NCBI RefSeq assembly: GCF_026151205.1
Contig: NC_087077.1
Span: forward strand, 620,001-684,000
Reading direction: 5' to 3'
DNA: 64,000 bases
Source: Bolinopsis microptera
Taxonomy: Eukaryota > Ctenophora > Tentaculata > Lobata > Bolinopsidae
The stretch's first letter is position 1, and each line of letters begins with the position of its first letter. Below are positions 33,493 through 45,174 of this stretch, piece by piece. Under the pieces are notes generated by a model. The model saw nothing but the letters and a program-made list of their open reading frames with translations, made no database searches and was not told the origin of the DNA. A program made the position numbers and the translations under genes.

Positions 33493-33549
33493 TGACGTCA
33501 CACCACGTGAGGTGACGTCACACCACGTGAGGTGACGTCACACCACGTG
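33493..33549. promoter_or_regulatory. Three alternating CRE and E-box sites in 20-bp repeats
   Basis: TGACGTCA occurs at 33493, 33513 and 33533. CACGTG occurs at 33504, 33524 and 33544. The 20-bp unit is TGACGTCACACCACGTGAGG. These are the consensus sites for CREB/ATF-type bZIP factors and bHLH or plant-like bZIP E-box binders. The cluster lies 12-70 bp beyond the EME1 stop codon and 0.9 kb upstream of the FLII start. Confidence 0.5.
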
Positions 33550-33560
33550 ACATTACTCCG

Positions 33561-36500
33561 CTACACTATCTCTTGTAGAGGATCAGAAGAGCTGTAGAAG
33601 AGTACAATCCTCTTGGCAGCCTCAGGTCCAACCCTCCTTACGTTGGCTAACGTTCCAACACCTGCAGACATACTGCAGTTAAATTACCCTCAATTTTTTA
33701 AGTATTTGGATTCGGATTGTTTTTAAATTATCATTATCTGGTTATCAGGACCACTGTTTTTTTGCATTATAAGAAAGTTACTGCTCTCAAAACTATTGTC
33801 TCTAAAAGCTGTGAACCCCCCCCCCCCCCCCCCCCTGTGAATTACAAATATTACCTCTCCTAACAGGTATACCAGCCAGAGTATTGATAACAGTGTCCTT
33901 ATCAGTAGAGTCTATATAATTAGATAATATAACCGGAGAGGGGTACTGCTGAGCAACTGCAGTAGCTACAGCTTCGTTAACGGATCTGATATCTTGGAGT
34001 TGAGCTATGAAGACTTGCAGGTAGCCCCCACCCTCTCTGTCAACGAATAGGGGGGTTTTAGAGGTTCCGATAAACAGGTCTTTGTGGTGTTTTAGTTTGT
34101 GGGGCCGTTCTCCCAGAGCTTTACAGTACATTCTCACGTTATCTACCAACTGAATGAAGTATTTGTTGTTGTGTCCACTTTAGATACTGCGGTCTTCCTT
34201 CAATAAAACTTCAATGCGAAATCAGTTGCCTAACAAGTTACATAGTTGTTGAATACTGAAATCAGTGCGCTTACTGAGTAAGCGGATTACTCCTATACGA
34301 TATACTTACTTGTGCTGTGTCTTTGATAATGTAAGTTGAAACATTGAGCTCCATTTGCAACGCAACCACTCCCTGCTCCCAATCAAGTCTATTTATCGTT
34401 CTATTAATAGAAATGTGTCATGTGAAAATCGTACTGAAATTATCACCAATAACCAATAACCAGTGCTTGTACACATTAGCTTACGGGGGAAAACAGAGCA
34501 TGCAGTCCGTTTGGTTTTATATTATCTTATGAAGTGATCAAAAGATTCTTAAAATATTGTAATCGGCAAATGGTAAACTTTTACTATTTTGACAGATATA
34601 CCAACGAATATTAAGTAAAATATTGCAAACCCTTTTCGTTTAGACTTCATGAGTTTATCAAAACCCAGCACAAGAAGGGTAACTGTGCAGGTGACGTGTT
34701 CTGAGAGTATAGAAATGCATTGTCGCACGTGTGTGACTAAGTTATCACTTTGCACGTGTGCGGCCACTGTTTCTGCTTGTTCTACTAACAGAACTGTATC
34801 CTCAAAAATCTGAAAAATCGAGACTAGGTTAGGAAAAGGTTGACACGTGACAGAGATTGACCAATCAGCTTCCAGCTGAATCAATGTGAACAAAACATGG
34901 AAAATAAAACGCTTTAAATTATTTACTTATATTCTTGAAGAGTATGAGATTCCACTTACTTTAGTTTTGGAGACAATACCATCGTCAGCGCTGAGCTCAA
35001 ATCTAATAAAAGAGATTGTGTTCGGTAACGGCTGACTGATCACGTCACATTTCATCCCTTCCAGCTCCAGAGTTGTTAGCATTTCCGTTCCTGAAAATTT
35101 GATGCATTTAGAATTTAAATGTCTTTTCGATCATCATGACTTATACTTATTACAATAGTTTCAAATCATAAAATATTGAATCACATTTATGAAATAATTG
35201 TCATCTGGAGACATCGAAATTACCTCCTTTGTCCTCAGCAATTTTTGAGTCTATCAGCACTTGCATGTAATCCATCCAATTTTCTCTCTTCATCCCTTTA
35301 GCAACTGCAGCCTTTGCCTGGAAAAAGGATATTAAATGTTTAATGCTACAATTTGGAGCTACAAGAACAATGTTCCCGGAACATGGGATCACAAATAAAC
35401 GAACTATTTATCAAAATGTATTAAGAATTACTTTAATTAGAATATAATTGCTACAAATTTATGTCAGTCACATTTTTGCGACACTAATTATTCGTATAAT
35501 TACAGTATACCTTACGAGACATATTTAAATGGTACGAAAATCGGTGGGGTTTCGAAAAAAAAACACGATATTTTCGGACTACCAAAATTTAGGTCACCAA
35601 CATTATTTTCCCCAAATTATTTTTCACGTATTTTCCTTAATCATGACTTGATCGATTTACTTATTTACTATCAACTTATCAATATAGTAGGTTATAAATA
35701 TGATTCATCAAAAAATTAATAAATACTAGTATTCGATCATGAATTGTTTAAAAATGATTTTGGACGTGCGTTCTATTAAAAATAAGTAAGCTCTGTCGCT
35801 ACTTTATTGGTCACAGCGGTGAAATTTCGGGAGTAGTGGAAAATAACTAACACTGTCGGTCTCCTATACCCTCTGGAGGATTATAAGTTAAGTTGAGGCT
35901 AACTTTCAAAGGCTCCGGAGAAATTTTTCACAAGATGAAACAGCTGATCAGAGAAGATCTTTGTATTTAATTTTCTCAAATATTGGGTTTCATTTTTGTG
36001 AAAAAATCACCTAATACCATGATTTAATTTGGGGTACGAAATGTGGCGTTTTCATAAAAAAATTCCCATGTTTTTGTTTCCAAATCATTTAGGTCACCGG
36101 AATTATGTCGAACATAAATATATCTTGTAAGGTACGGGTAAACCGCCCCTAAAACGTCACCTGTTTTTTGGGCCCAGATTGCCGAGTTAGGGCTAAATTT
36201 ACAGGGTTCTGAAGTGTCTAGGAATAATATTTAAACCTTTTTCTAGCCTGCCAGGAAGATTTGGAAATTTGAAAATAAAATCAGGTACAATGTTTTTGAC
36301 GTTGAAATGGAGTCACTTTTAAAACACCACCCCTAAAATTTCAACTCTATATGTGTGATAATTACAAAATGTACAGGAGGCCTGATTTATCTTTTGTCAC
36401 TAGTACTATTTGTTTTGTCTTGAAAACATTCACTCACTAAAGGAAGTACCTCAAAACCGTAATCACCCCCTAAAATGTCACGTGCACCACCCCTAAAACG

Positions 36501-38601
36501 TCAGCTAAAACAGGTTGTGTAGCACTCAGAATGTTGCTTAATTATTAATTTTAACCACTTCTGGGATAAATATAACCTATTTCTGAGAGGTGTCGACCAG
36601 AATTTCTCTCTCTGTTGAAAAAAAATGGTGGAATTTAGTCAATGTACTTTTTGTGACATTTTGGGGACCTTTTTTTTTAATACCCAGAACTTACGGCAAA
36701 ACAGTAACTCAGTCAACAAAATTAACACCTGTAGTTAGATTATCTAGTTATAAACTAACAATTGGCACAAAAGAAATGGATTCAATGTGATTTTAACCTT
36801 GTGCAAATTGCATGTTTTAATTGCATTTTTTGGGATTTTTAACATCATCCTGCATTTTGGCAATTTTAGTGACCTGTAGTTAACTAATCCAACCCAGTAA
36901 TCGATCTGACCTTCTCTATAGACTAGATTTGACTGCTTTTAGCAAAATTGAATGTCAAAAACTACGTTTTTTGGTACTTACTAGTTTATGGTAAACCTAT
37001 GATATGCCCCCTAAAATGTCATTTTTTCCTCCCCTAAAATGTCAAATTTGTATTTTGTTCGCATGGTGTGCGATAATAGCTCTTGTTTTGGCACTTGTTA
37101 ATTATTAACATCAACTATTAACGAAATGTGAGTATGCATTGCATCTTAGGAAAAGCCTGAGTAATTTGATCATGTTAAAATGACATTTTAGGGGGGACAA
37201 TTAGACATTTTAGGGGATGTTTATTGCAATTAATAAAATAAAACTAATTCCTTGAGCTGCAAAAGCTTTCTTATATTACCATTAGATGCTAAATATGATG
37301 TTTAATAGGCTGGTACCTCCATTTTATGGTGCTTGTAGTCTCAAAGCCAGAATCTGATAAAATGACATTTTAGGGGGCGGCCAGGTGACATTTTAGGGGA
37401 GGGTAGTAATATTGAGTAATGTATAACTTTCCATATCTCCAGTCATATGTACAAAGTTGCTAAAATATGTAAATATCACTATCCTAGACCAAAACTGAGT
37501 TAATATTAATGAATTCCAGAGTTATAAAATTGTGCGCTTTTTTTCAAAAGTAAAAAATTCGTACAAAGTGAAAAAAATGCCCTTATGGCATCATTTAGAT
37601 TCAATTTCAGGATGTGGCAGGGTCTGAATGATATTTTTTTATGTTTAGGAGTTACAAATGATTAGGTAAGATACTTTCTAAGAAGATGGGATCCAATCAA
37701 TCAAGAGTGGCGTTTTAGGGGTGGGTGACATTTTAGGGGCGGTTTACCCGTACAGCCAAACGCATGCTATGTACAGATGATAGTATTCCAATCTAATTCG
37801 AATCGAGGGTGAGCAATTATTGTATTGTATTTGTACAAATTACTACAGCCCAATCTATGCAACTCCAAATCGAGTTAAATTCATTCGAAATTTACGATAC
37901 ATTCCGATGATAAATATTTAACATATCTTTTGACAAGTCTAATTACAGAGGAGAGTTGTTGAGAAAATGAGATGAAACAGAAAATTAAGTAAGCAGTAAG
38001 TTCGATATGTTATCGTATGGTCACTGAAGAATGAAGTGAGCTACAAATTCAATTTGTAAAAAATTGCAAATAAAGTCAGAGAGATCAGAGAAATGAGACT
38101 CCTAAAGAAGAAAGCGCAGACTGTCAATATAGAATTTCACTGTCAAAATTATGCAAAATAACACTGTCATTTAAAAAAAGGATACATCAATTTACCAACC
38201 ATTTATTCATTTTGGCAACTATGTATTCCATAAACGATTCAATTTTATCTGACTTCACAACTATTTAAGGTATAGTAGCATGTATTTAAAAACGGAAATT
38301 AAACAAAGTGTGAATACATATTGTGATAAGCAGGGTTGTAATCAGTGGTAAAATATAGAGCAGGTAAGGAAATTGCTTTCTGTTTTCTGAATTTCATATA
38401 TATATTATGAATAGTAACTACTATTAGAAATTACCCTTAATGCATTTTAGGAATAAGTATGTGAAAATGTTGAAATGAAACGTGTTATGATTGGTATCAT
38501 CACCTGTTTGGCTGCCTTTTCTTTCTCCTTTTCAATTCTCTTTTGCTCACGAGCCATCTGCAGTTCGGTCTTTGGTTTCCCATCCTGAACCATCAGCAGA
38601 T
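33561..38601 (-). CDS. EME1: EME1 homologue (MUS81 partner, structure-specific endonuclease subunit), 5' end not found
   Basis: EME1 is the non-catalytic partner of MUS81, which cuts branched DNA at stalled forks and recombination intermediates in the nucleus. Exons in transcript order are 38601-38504, 35317-35224, 35090-34960, 34809 to about 34602, about 34372-34310, 34149-33855 and 33661-33561 (stop TAG). Family blocks: a charged helix MAREQKRIEKEKEKAA, then the ERCC4-like fold (NWMDYMQVLIDSKI, LEGMKCDVISQPLP, FEDTVLLV), then LQMELNVSTYIIKDTAQLV. The C-terminal part has VATAVAQQYPSPVIL, LAGIPVRRG and VGTLANVRRVGPEAAKRI, a helix-hairpin-helix region. The joint between 34602 and 34372 has two possible splice pairs. 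Exons before 38601 (phase 1) were not recognised, and the 3.2-kb intron before exon 35317 carries a foldback-like element. Confidence 0.85.
33816..33835. repeat. Poly-C tract
   Basis: A run of about 20 C in the last EME1 intron. Low complexity. Confidence 0.95.
36132..37754. mobile_element. 1.6-kb inverted-repeat element with a reiterated 14-bp motif
   Basis: The ends are inverted copies: GTACGGGTAAACCGCCCC then TAAAACGTCAC at the left, and the reverse complement at 37726-37754. If the flanking TA is the target duplication, the element is 36135-37751 and Tc1/mariner-like. If GTAC is counted, it is 36132-37754. Inside, about a dozen copies of CCCCTAAAATGTCA occur singly or in pairs. All point one way in the left half (36147, 36324, 36465, 36487, 37008, 37032) and the other way in the right half (about 37178, 37205, 37362, 37387, 37710, 37727). 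No transposase frame longer than about 66 codons is present. It lies in an EME1 intron. Confidence 0.85.
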
Positions 38602-38879
38602 CTGTTATAAGAATCAATGATATAAAAATATCTTAATCCAATGATTAGTTAAAATGTTTCAAACCAAGATAACACACAAAAGATTGAGATTCTGTTTTAT
38701 TCCATAACATGACCACTCAGGGTTAGCACAGGTTTAGGACTGTAGCTATACCGTACGTGACGCGTCACATAATCGGTCAAGGAACAGGTCACATCTAGCT
38801 AGGACCAAATACACCATTAAAAATTCGAAAAACCACTTGAGAAAGTTATGTCACAGTTGAGGTACAGTGTGTACAGTAA

Positions 38880-39350
38880 CATGAACCAATTTGTCCAAGA
38901 AGGAGTATGACGAAAGATATTGAGGAGTTGAAGAGCAGTTTTATTTGGTCACAAAGTTCGGTTGTCAAGCTGCAAAGTGATCTACTTAAAGGCAAATCAA
39001 AGCAGCTGGATTCTGTTCAGACCACCGTGAAATCGGTCCTTCAAGAAACTGTGCAAGCTGAGATCAGGTCTGAGGTCATACTCATACAGTCAAGCTGTTT
39101 CAAAAGTCTCGTTGGAAACTACACTGACAGAACAGAGCTTAAAAAAGGTTGTTCAGAGTGCTGTATCGAAAGAGGACCACAGCAGGAATCTTGTCATCTT
39201 TGGTTTAAAGGAGACAGACGATGAGAAAATATCAGCTAAAGTAGACGAACTGTTTCAACAGATTGAAGTGAAACCACGCTTTGAAGCTGTCAGGATTAGA
39301 AGGAGATCAGCCGACAAGTCATCAGCCGACATGTCAAAATATTGTTAACT
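38880..39350 (+). pseudogene. LINE ORF1-like fragment, frameshifted
   Basis: Two overlapping frames (38907-39224 and 39112-39348) together read as the coiled-coil protein that opens many non-LTR elements. The first has a helical stretch (IEELKSSFIWSQSSVVKLQ). The second has NLVIFGLKETDDEKISAKVD followed by VRIRRRSADKS, where a short RNA-binding-like fold usually lies. The frame break and missing remainder mark it as a relic. Confidence 0.6.
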
Positions 39351-39695
39351 CATTCCAATAATGTTTATGGGATATTACTGAAATCAAAGGAACTGAGACT
39401 GAGTCAGCACGATGTTTCTTCAGGGTCCCTGAAAATTGTTGTTCACACATCCATCTGAAACTTTTAGTTGGACGATAACATCGTTTACTTTGCCACACTT
39501 ATAGAAAGCTCCTATTAATTAGTTGAGCACTTTGCTGAAAAGAGAAACAAACTGTGTCTATGGATATATATATATATTTATAACTAGAAACCCGCTAGTC
39601 GAAAGCCTTGTTCGAGGAAATTGTTAAAAATTAGTTACGTTTTAATTTCTCATCATAATTGATAATCTATAAAAATATAAATCTGTACTGTAGAA

Positions 39696-39870
39696 ATTAT
39701 ATACGCTAATCTAACTGCGTATAATGCGATTACACTATTAATTGCACGAGGCGCAGCCGAGTGAAAATTGATGCAATAATTGCACAAGGCGAATAATTGC
39801 AGTTATTTCACGAGGCGCAGTCAAGTGCAATAACTGGTGTAATCGTATTATAGCTTATTATATAGCGTAT
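39696..39870. mobile_element. MITE family A, copy 1
   Basis: A 150-175 bp sequence with inverted ends. ATAATGCGATTACAC near the left is mirrored by GTGTAATCGTATTAT near the right, and the middle has repeated TTGCACGAGGCGCAG/TTTCACGAGGCGCAG words. A second, diverged copy in the same orientation is at 46338-46522. Confidence 0.75.
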
Positions 39871-40293
39871 TAACCAAAATGCTCATTTTCGGCATATCCG
39901 TCATGCTAAATCTGGACAAAATGACCTGGCGTGCTTAGCTTTGGGCAGCTTTTGTCCTTATGGGCCATTGTTAGCCCCAAGCGTTTTGGTCCGTCATTCC
40001 TGCCACTCAGCATTGCCTACTGTAAAGTAGAAATTTTTCTGAGACAATAGAGAAACTGACCTTGTCTCACTAAATTCAACCACTTTCTATAATAAAAATA
40101 CTAACAAATAAAGTTTTTTTAAAATAATTATATACAACCACTAAAGAATATTTCCTCAAGTTTACTTCTAGTTTTAACTAATTCGTGGTTTAAGCTCTTA
40201 TTTTATTTATGAAAGGAATGTAAAATAAAACTTATTGTTTCATTGAATGCTACAAATATGGAAATTCTAAATGACTGAAAGGTTATGATCTGT

Positions 40294-43200
40294 TTAATCG
40301 TTTTGAATATAACCAGCTGGAGGATTATTTACTAAATCGTTTATATCCACATGTTCCCACAAATCTTGTTTGTTGAAGTCTTCATAGTCCGCAAACATAT
40401 CACTTGGTGAACACTGCGACTGTTTGTGCGAATAAGGCAGAGGAGAACCGTGTCGCATAATAACCACTGTAGGAAGCATGTACGATCCAGATATCCTGAA
40501 AATGTCATTAAAAAGGAGCAAGATTTTCTGTTTTGTTATCTCCAACACTGGGACTGCTGTTAAACTGTTGCTGTACATGGATCCACGGTTATGTTGGGAA
40601 TTTACAAGTGTGCCTTCTTTGACAAAAGTTTCCACGTCCCTCAATACAATAATCAAAGAGCAATAAACCCTCGCTCTCGAAGCAGTAATGTACATTCTCG
40701 TCAGCTGCTGATCATACCACTCTGCCAATAAATCCTCCATTGAGAACTCTGTGTTATTTCGATTACAACAATTTGGTAAAGTCCATTCCAATATTCCTAT
40801 CACTGCCGGCCATTCAGCAGAGAATGTGTTCTCGTATTGTATTATGTCGATGGGGTTTTTCGGGCCCGAATAGCTCGTCGATTTCGCCTCTGCAAGAAAC
40901 TCATTAACTGTATCTTTGCACAATTCCTCCCAGTCGATGATATCTGATTGATAAAAGTTTAGACTCCTTTGAATGTGTTGAAATTTGTTTGTATAATAAG
41001 TATCCTGGGTCTCGAAACCTTTATCTGATGCGAGTAATCTATCGTCATTTACTATGATTGCGACTTTGGTGTTTTTTAGCTTTTCGAGTTCTTTAAGAAT
41101 TTGCTGTTTGGCATGCATCCTTGTCGACTTTGTGTTGAGCGTGAAACTTTTTAGCAATAACAACATGCCTTTTGGGCCATGGATGAAATGGCCTGGTTGC
41201 TGATCAATAAATTTTACACCTCTATCAAATGATTTCGATCTCATCTTTCTTATTTCTGCTAGAAATTGTGCTATTTCATAGCAGTTTCTTAGGTTATCAG
41301 AGAGTTGTTTGATGACATCGGGGCTCAACCTGCTTATCAATTCTTCAACTTTTTTGTGCTTTTTTGTATAGTCATTTATATACCCACGTTGTAAAGTGTC
41401 ATTTGCTATCCAAAACGTTCTTTTTGATCGTGATTTCGACTCAAACTCCGCCAAAACCTGATCGTATACACGATCAGCCTTACCTCCAACTCCGGTGGTC
41501 AAACCGTGGAAGTCATCAATGAATATATCATAATCAGAACGAAGCAGAGTCGTTAAACTGGAGCACCTATCTTTCTCGTTAACCTCAACGATTGGAAGGA
41601 TTTCCAAGTCTTCTTCTTTCACCGTCACCTGGTTTACAAAATATTTGATCAAAATCCTTCCTTGCAATTTTAACGACTTGTATTTCTCGTCTCCCCACAG
41701 AGTTGCTTTTAGGCCCGACTGTGCAAAAACTTTAGAGTATTTTTTTGCCAGAGTCTTGTTGAGAACAATAATAGCAACGTTTTTGTCTGTGGACTTGACT
41801 ATTTCCATAACTTTAGCCATGATAAGAATTGTTTTTCCAGTCCCTGCCGGGCCCCTTAAACAAAGTTTATTTTGTTTGCTCTCGAAAACATCAAGCTGAC
41901 TTGCTGTTAGACATTTGATTTTTAAATGTTTCGTGAAAATTGGTGGGGCATTCTTTACCAAGGGTGATCGGTTTCCTCTTTTCAGACTGCTTGTTATTTC
42001 CGAAGTTCTTAGAAGATCGTCAACTCGTTCAATGTTTTTACCGAGATCGCAAGTCTTTGTGACATTGGATTCGTTGCTATTGTCCATGCACCATAAACCG
42101 AGGAGCAACCATTTCATCTTGTTTTCGGTCTTTTTTCTTAGTGTGGTCTCTTGAAACAAGCAACTCAAAAGAACGCCTTCATTTTCAAGGTCATCTTTGA
42201 ACAGAATACAAGACTTCTCTTGAAAGGACAAAGAACGATAACCAACAAGATTATTCTCCGCATATTTTCTATTGATGCTAGTGAAAACAGTAAATTGATT
42301 AATAGCTTGTGATTTAAAACCGTATTTTCTGCTGACGCTCATCAAAAGTTCGTTAACTTTTTCTCGCTGGACTTTTGACTTCATATAGTTTCGTCTGAAC
42401 TTTTTTTCCTTATCGCAGTCAGATGCTTTAACTTCTATGATCGATATAGATCTGTCATGAATCATTATAAAGTCAATCTCTCCTTCGTCGTCCATGTCTT
42501 TCTTATTGCAATCATGTCCGACAAACAAATTATACTGCTGATGCGTGAAGCGTACCCCGTGAAGAACAATACCATCTTCTCTAATTTCTTCAAGTGCTCT
42601 ATAAACTGTAACTTCAGCTTCGTATTCTCGCTGCTGTTTCTCAATTTGTTTTACCCAGTTAGGCTCATCCTCAATATTGTCCGGATACTTGTCAATAAAT
42701 TTACAAAGTGGTGCAGGAGGAAACATAATGGGGTGTCCGTTTTTCTCTTTACAGTGAAGTGACGAAATTGCGATCCCTACTTTGACGATCTGTTTAATTA
42801 AGCCTTCGTTAAAACGGACATCAACTTTTGCGTTGAATTCTGGCCGCTTTATTAGTTGAGTCCTTTCTTGTTCGTCTTTTGATGAATCGTCAGATAAATT
42901 TGCTGGAACTCCTTTTATCTCTAATGGCTTCTGTAGATCTTGAAATCGTTCTATGTTTTGACTAAGACCACTAGTTATTTTTGCATAAGTCTCCATGTTT
43001 TTGTTTGTGTTCCATAAACCAAGGAGAAACCATTTCATCTTGTTTTCTATCGTCATTCTTAAAGTGGGTTTGCCTAACAAGCGAAACAAAAGATCCTCTT
43101 GGTTTTCAAGGTCATCTTCAAAGAGGATAGAATGCTTTTCTTCGGGGGACAGTGAAACATACCCAACCAGGCTATCCTCCGCATAATTTTTTGTGATGTT

Positions 43201-43815
43201 CATAAAAACAGAGAATTGATGGATAGTAGGAGCTTCAATGAATTTAAATTTCCTGTTTATGCCTATCACAAACTTATAAACATTTTCTAAATTGTCTTTG
43301 GACGCTGCATAGTTTTTCATGAACATTTCATTACTCTCACCATTAGATGATATGACTTTTAAAACCAACACAAATTTGTCATGGATTATCAGAAAGTCGA
43401 TTCCTCCTCCGTCATTTTGACCGTTCAAAACACCATCATGTCCAACAAATAAATTATACTGCTGATGCGTGAATCTTAGCCCAAGAAGAGCGATAAAATT
43501 CTCCCTGAGCTTTTCCAGTGATTTGTACACTTTTGTTTCTCCTTCGTGTTCCAGCTGTTGTTTCACATTCTTATCTTGATAATACTCTGCAGCTGGAGGC
43601 AGCATGACGGGACATCCCTTTCTCTTGGAGTAACACGATGAAATTTCTTTACCGACTTTGACAATTCTCCTTATAAAGTCTTCAGGATCTTCTTCGTTTT
43701 CCGTTTCATTTAGGTTTGTACTTGTTATCTTTGGGACCATCATCCAATAAAGCAGGGCATTCCAGACAGTTACTATGAATTCCCATCCTATCCGGAAAAA
43801 GTAACGTAGGGACAT
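40294..43815 (-). CDS. Duplicated nuclease-like domain fused to SF1 (UvrD-like) helicase, intronless, 1,173 residues
   Basis: The start at 43815 gives MSLRYFFRIGWEFIVTVWNA, a hydrophobic N-terminus that may insert in a membrane. Two similar domains follow (about residues 50-275 and 350-605), sharing FTHQQYNLFVGHD, then GxIDFxxIHD, then FSVF/FTVF and NKMKW. The second has GEIDFIMIHDRSISIIEVKA (about 442-461), with the D...ExK pattern of PD-(D/E)xK nucleases such as NERD domains. The first has GIDFLIIHDKFVLVLKVIS, lacking the acidic residue, so it looks inactive. The C-terminal half is a helicase: Walker A GPAGTGKT (about 654-661), Walker B-like DIFIDDF (about 762), motif V-like NTFSAEWPAVIGI and motif VI-like MYITASRAR (about 1038). 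Known bacterial NERD-helicase proteins have the same order. A role in nucleic-acid defence or repair is only inference. The lack of introns contrasts with its neighbours. Confidence 0.8.
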   Translation of the reverse strand: MSLRYFFRIGWEFIVTVWNALLYWMMVPKITSTNLNETENEEDPEDFIRRIVKVGKEISSCYSKRKGCPVMLPPAAEYYQDKNVKQQLEHEGETKVYKSLEKLRENFIALLGLRFTHQQYNLFVGHDGVLNGQNDGGGIDFLIIHDKFVLVLKVISSNGESNEMFMKNYAASKDNLENVYKFVIGINRKFKFIEAPTIHQFSVFMNITKNYAEDSLVGYVSLSPEEKHSILFEDDLENQEDLLFRLLGKPTLRMTIENKMKWFLLGLWNTNKNMETYAKITSGLSQNIERFQDLQKPLEIKGVPANLSDDSSKDEQERTQLIKRPEFNAKVDVRFNEGLIKQIVKVGIAISSLHCKEKNGHPIMFPPAPLCKFIDKYPDNIEDEPNWVKQIEKQQREYEAEVTVYRALEEIREDGIVLHGVRFTHQQYNLFVGHDCNKKDMDDEGEIDFIMIHDRSISIIEVKASDCDKEKKFRRNYMKSKVQREKVNELLMSVSRKYGFKSQAINQFTVFTSINRKYAENNLVGYRSLSFQEKSCILFKDDLENEGVLLSCLFQETTLRKKTENKMKWLLLGLWCMDNSNESNVTKTCDLGKNIERVDDLLRTSEITSSLKRGNRSPLVKNAPPIFTKHLKIKCLTASQLDVFESKQNKLCLRGPAGTGKTILIMAKVMEIVKSTDKNVAIIVLNKTLAKKYSKVFAQSGLKATLWGDEKYKSLKLQGRILIKYFVNQVTVKEEDLEILPIVEVNEKDRCSSLTTLLRSDYDIFIDDFHGLTTGVGGKADRVYDQVLAEFESKSRSKRTFWIANDTLQRGYINDYTKKHKKVEELISRLSPDVIKQLSDNLRNCYEIAQFLAEIRKMRSKSFDRGVKFIDQQPGHFIHGPKGMLLLLKSFTLNTKSTRMHAKQQILKELEKLKNTKVAIIVNDDRLLASDKGFETQDTYYTNKFQHIQRSLNFYQSDIIDWEELCKDTVNEFLAEAKSTSYSGPKNPIDIIQYENTFSAEWPAVIGILEWTLPNCCNRNNTEFSMEDLLAEWYDQQLTRMYITASRARVYCSLIIVLRDVETFVKEGTLVNSQHNRGSMYSNSLTAVPVLEITKQKILLLFNDIFRISGSYMLPTVVIMRHGSPLPYSHKQSQCSPSDMFADYEDFNKQDLWEHVDINDLVNNPPAGYIQND

Positions 43816-45174
43816 TATTCAGAGCTCTTCCATCCAGTATCATCATGAACACTGGAATTCGGAAAATGCCATCACACCTGTATGGAATATGGATCATCAT
43901 TAAATCTTTGTTTTAAACTGTTTCTTTATTTCTTAGATCCGCGCCGTTAAATAGGTTGCTGATCAATACATTTTAAACTTGTGTGAGGTAGTGTGAAAAC
44001 TTCAAAATAAAGGTGTTTACGACGAAACAAAAAAAAGAATTCAATTTCATTCTCTAAATTTAATTCAATTATAAATTTCAAACATTAAATCGAGATTAGA
44101 GTACAATAATAAACAAGAATTTCGCCGCGGTTAAACCACGCACGATCAATTTTCCCTACCATGTACCATTAATTCGTTTTAGTGAAAAGTGTGACTGGAA
44201 AAAAAGTGCACCATATTTACATACTATGTTTTTTATAAATAAGTGGGATTCGTGCATAAATTGACGATTTATTTGACCAATGCAGCGCCGCGCATCAACA
44301 ATAAATGAATCCAGAAAATTGCGGAAAATAACTTTGCGAAGGAGGAATTTCACTGCAATTGATTAACACATGGCTAGCGTCGCGCGCGGCATAACAGATG
44401 CTTCCTATACACTTAATTATATATAGGGGAGTGGTCTATATTGCGAAGGAGCAGACTTTTGTCGTCATCGCAGGTCCATCGAGCCACTTCATATATCCAA
44501 ACTCGATTACTTATTCCCTACGATCTTTTTGCCTTCGGCAAGAGTAGGGAAAAAAATCTAAGTAGTAAACATCTTTACCGGCTAACCAGCACATAAAGAT
44601 TTATCTGTCCAGCCTAAAACTAAAAACACAGAAAGAGGTTAATGTGGACCACATCTTCAAAGCAGCCATTATTTTTCCGCCCTGTAGCTCTTGAATTATT
44701 AATACAGCAGATGAAAATGAAATACCCTTTTTAATTTATTAGGCTTTTAGTTTTCAGTAAGTTTACACCACTTGTACGAAAGCTGTCCCCTTAAAGTTCG
44801 AAATATACAACTGAAAATTAGTCATTCTCAACTTTTCACATGGTGTGCATGTGATTTGCATGCCAATCGCTAACAGAATCAGATTCACTAGAAATGAAAT
44901 CCTGATTGTTCATAAGAAAACGAGGCTTTTATTCTGTAGTTTCGCCATTTTCTTCGTTGAAATTATATGCGTAGAAAAAATCCTTCAATGGAACGCGTTC
45001 TATTTTTATCAGGTTTTCTTGTCCCGGGTCGTCTTCATCGCCCACAATCCAATAAACGGATCCATCTGCATTGTGCATAGTCAGAAAATGCAGGACGGAC
45101 ATTCCAAACCATACTCAAAATTTTGCTTGCCTAATTTACAATAAATGAAATGATGACAAATATTTAGAGGACAG
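43816..45174. other. Flank upstream of the nuclease-helicase gene
   Basis: No convincing exon was seen. Part may be the promoter or 5' leader of the minus-strand gene at 43815. The 44845-45144 plus-strand frame of 99 codons has no recognisable domain or exon borders and is left out. Confidence 0.4.

Noticed and set aside
44845-45144. 99-codon plus-strand frame before the orphan exon
   Set aside because: No recognisable domain and no splice acceptor that would join it to 45175 in frame. Probably chance.
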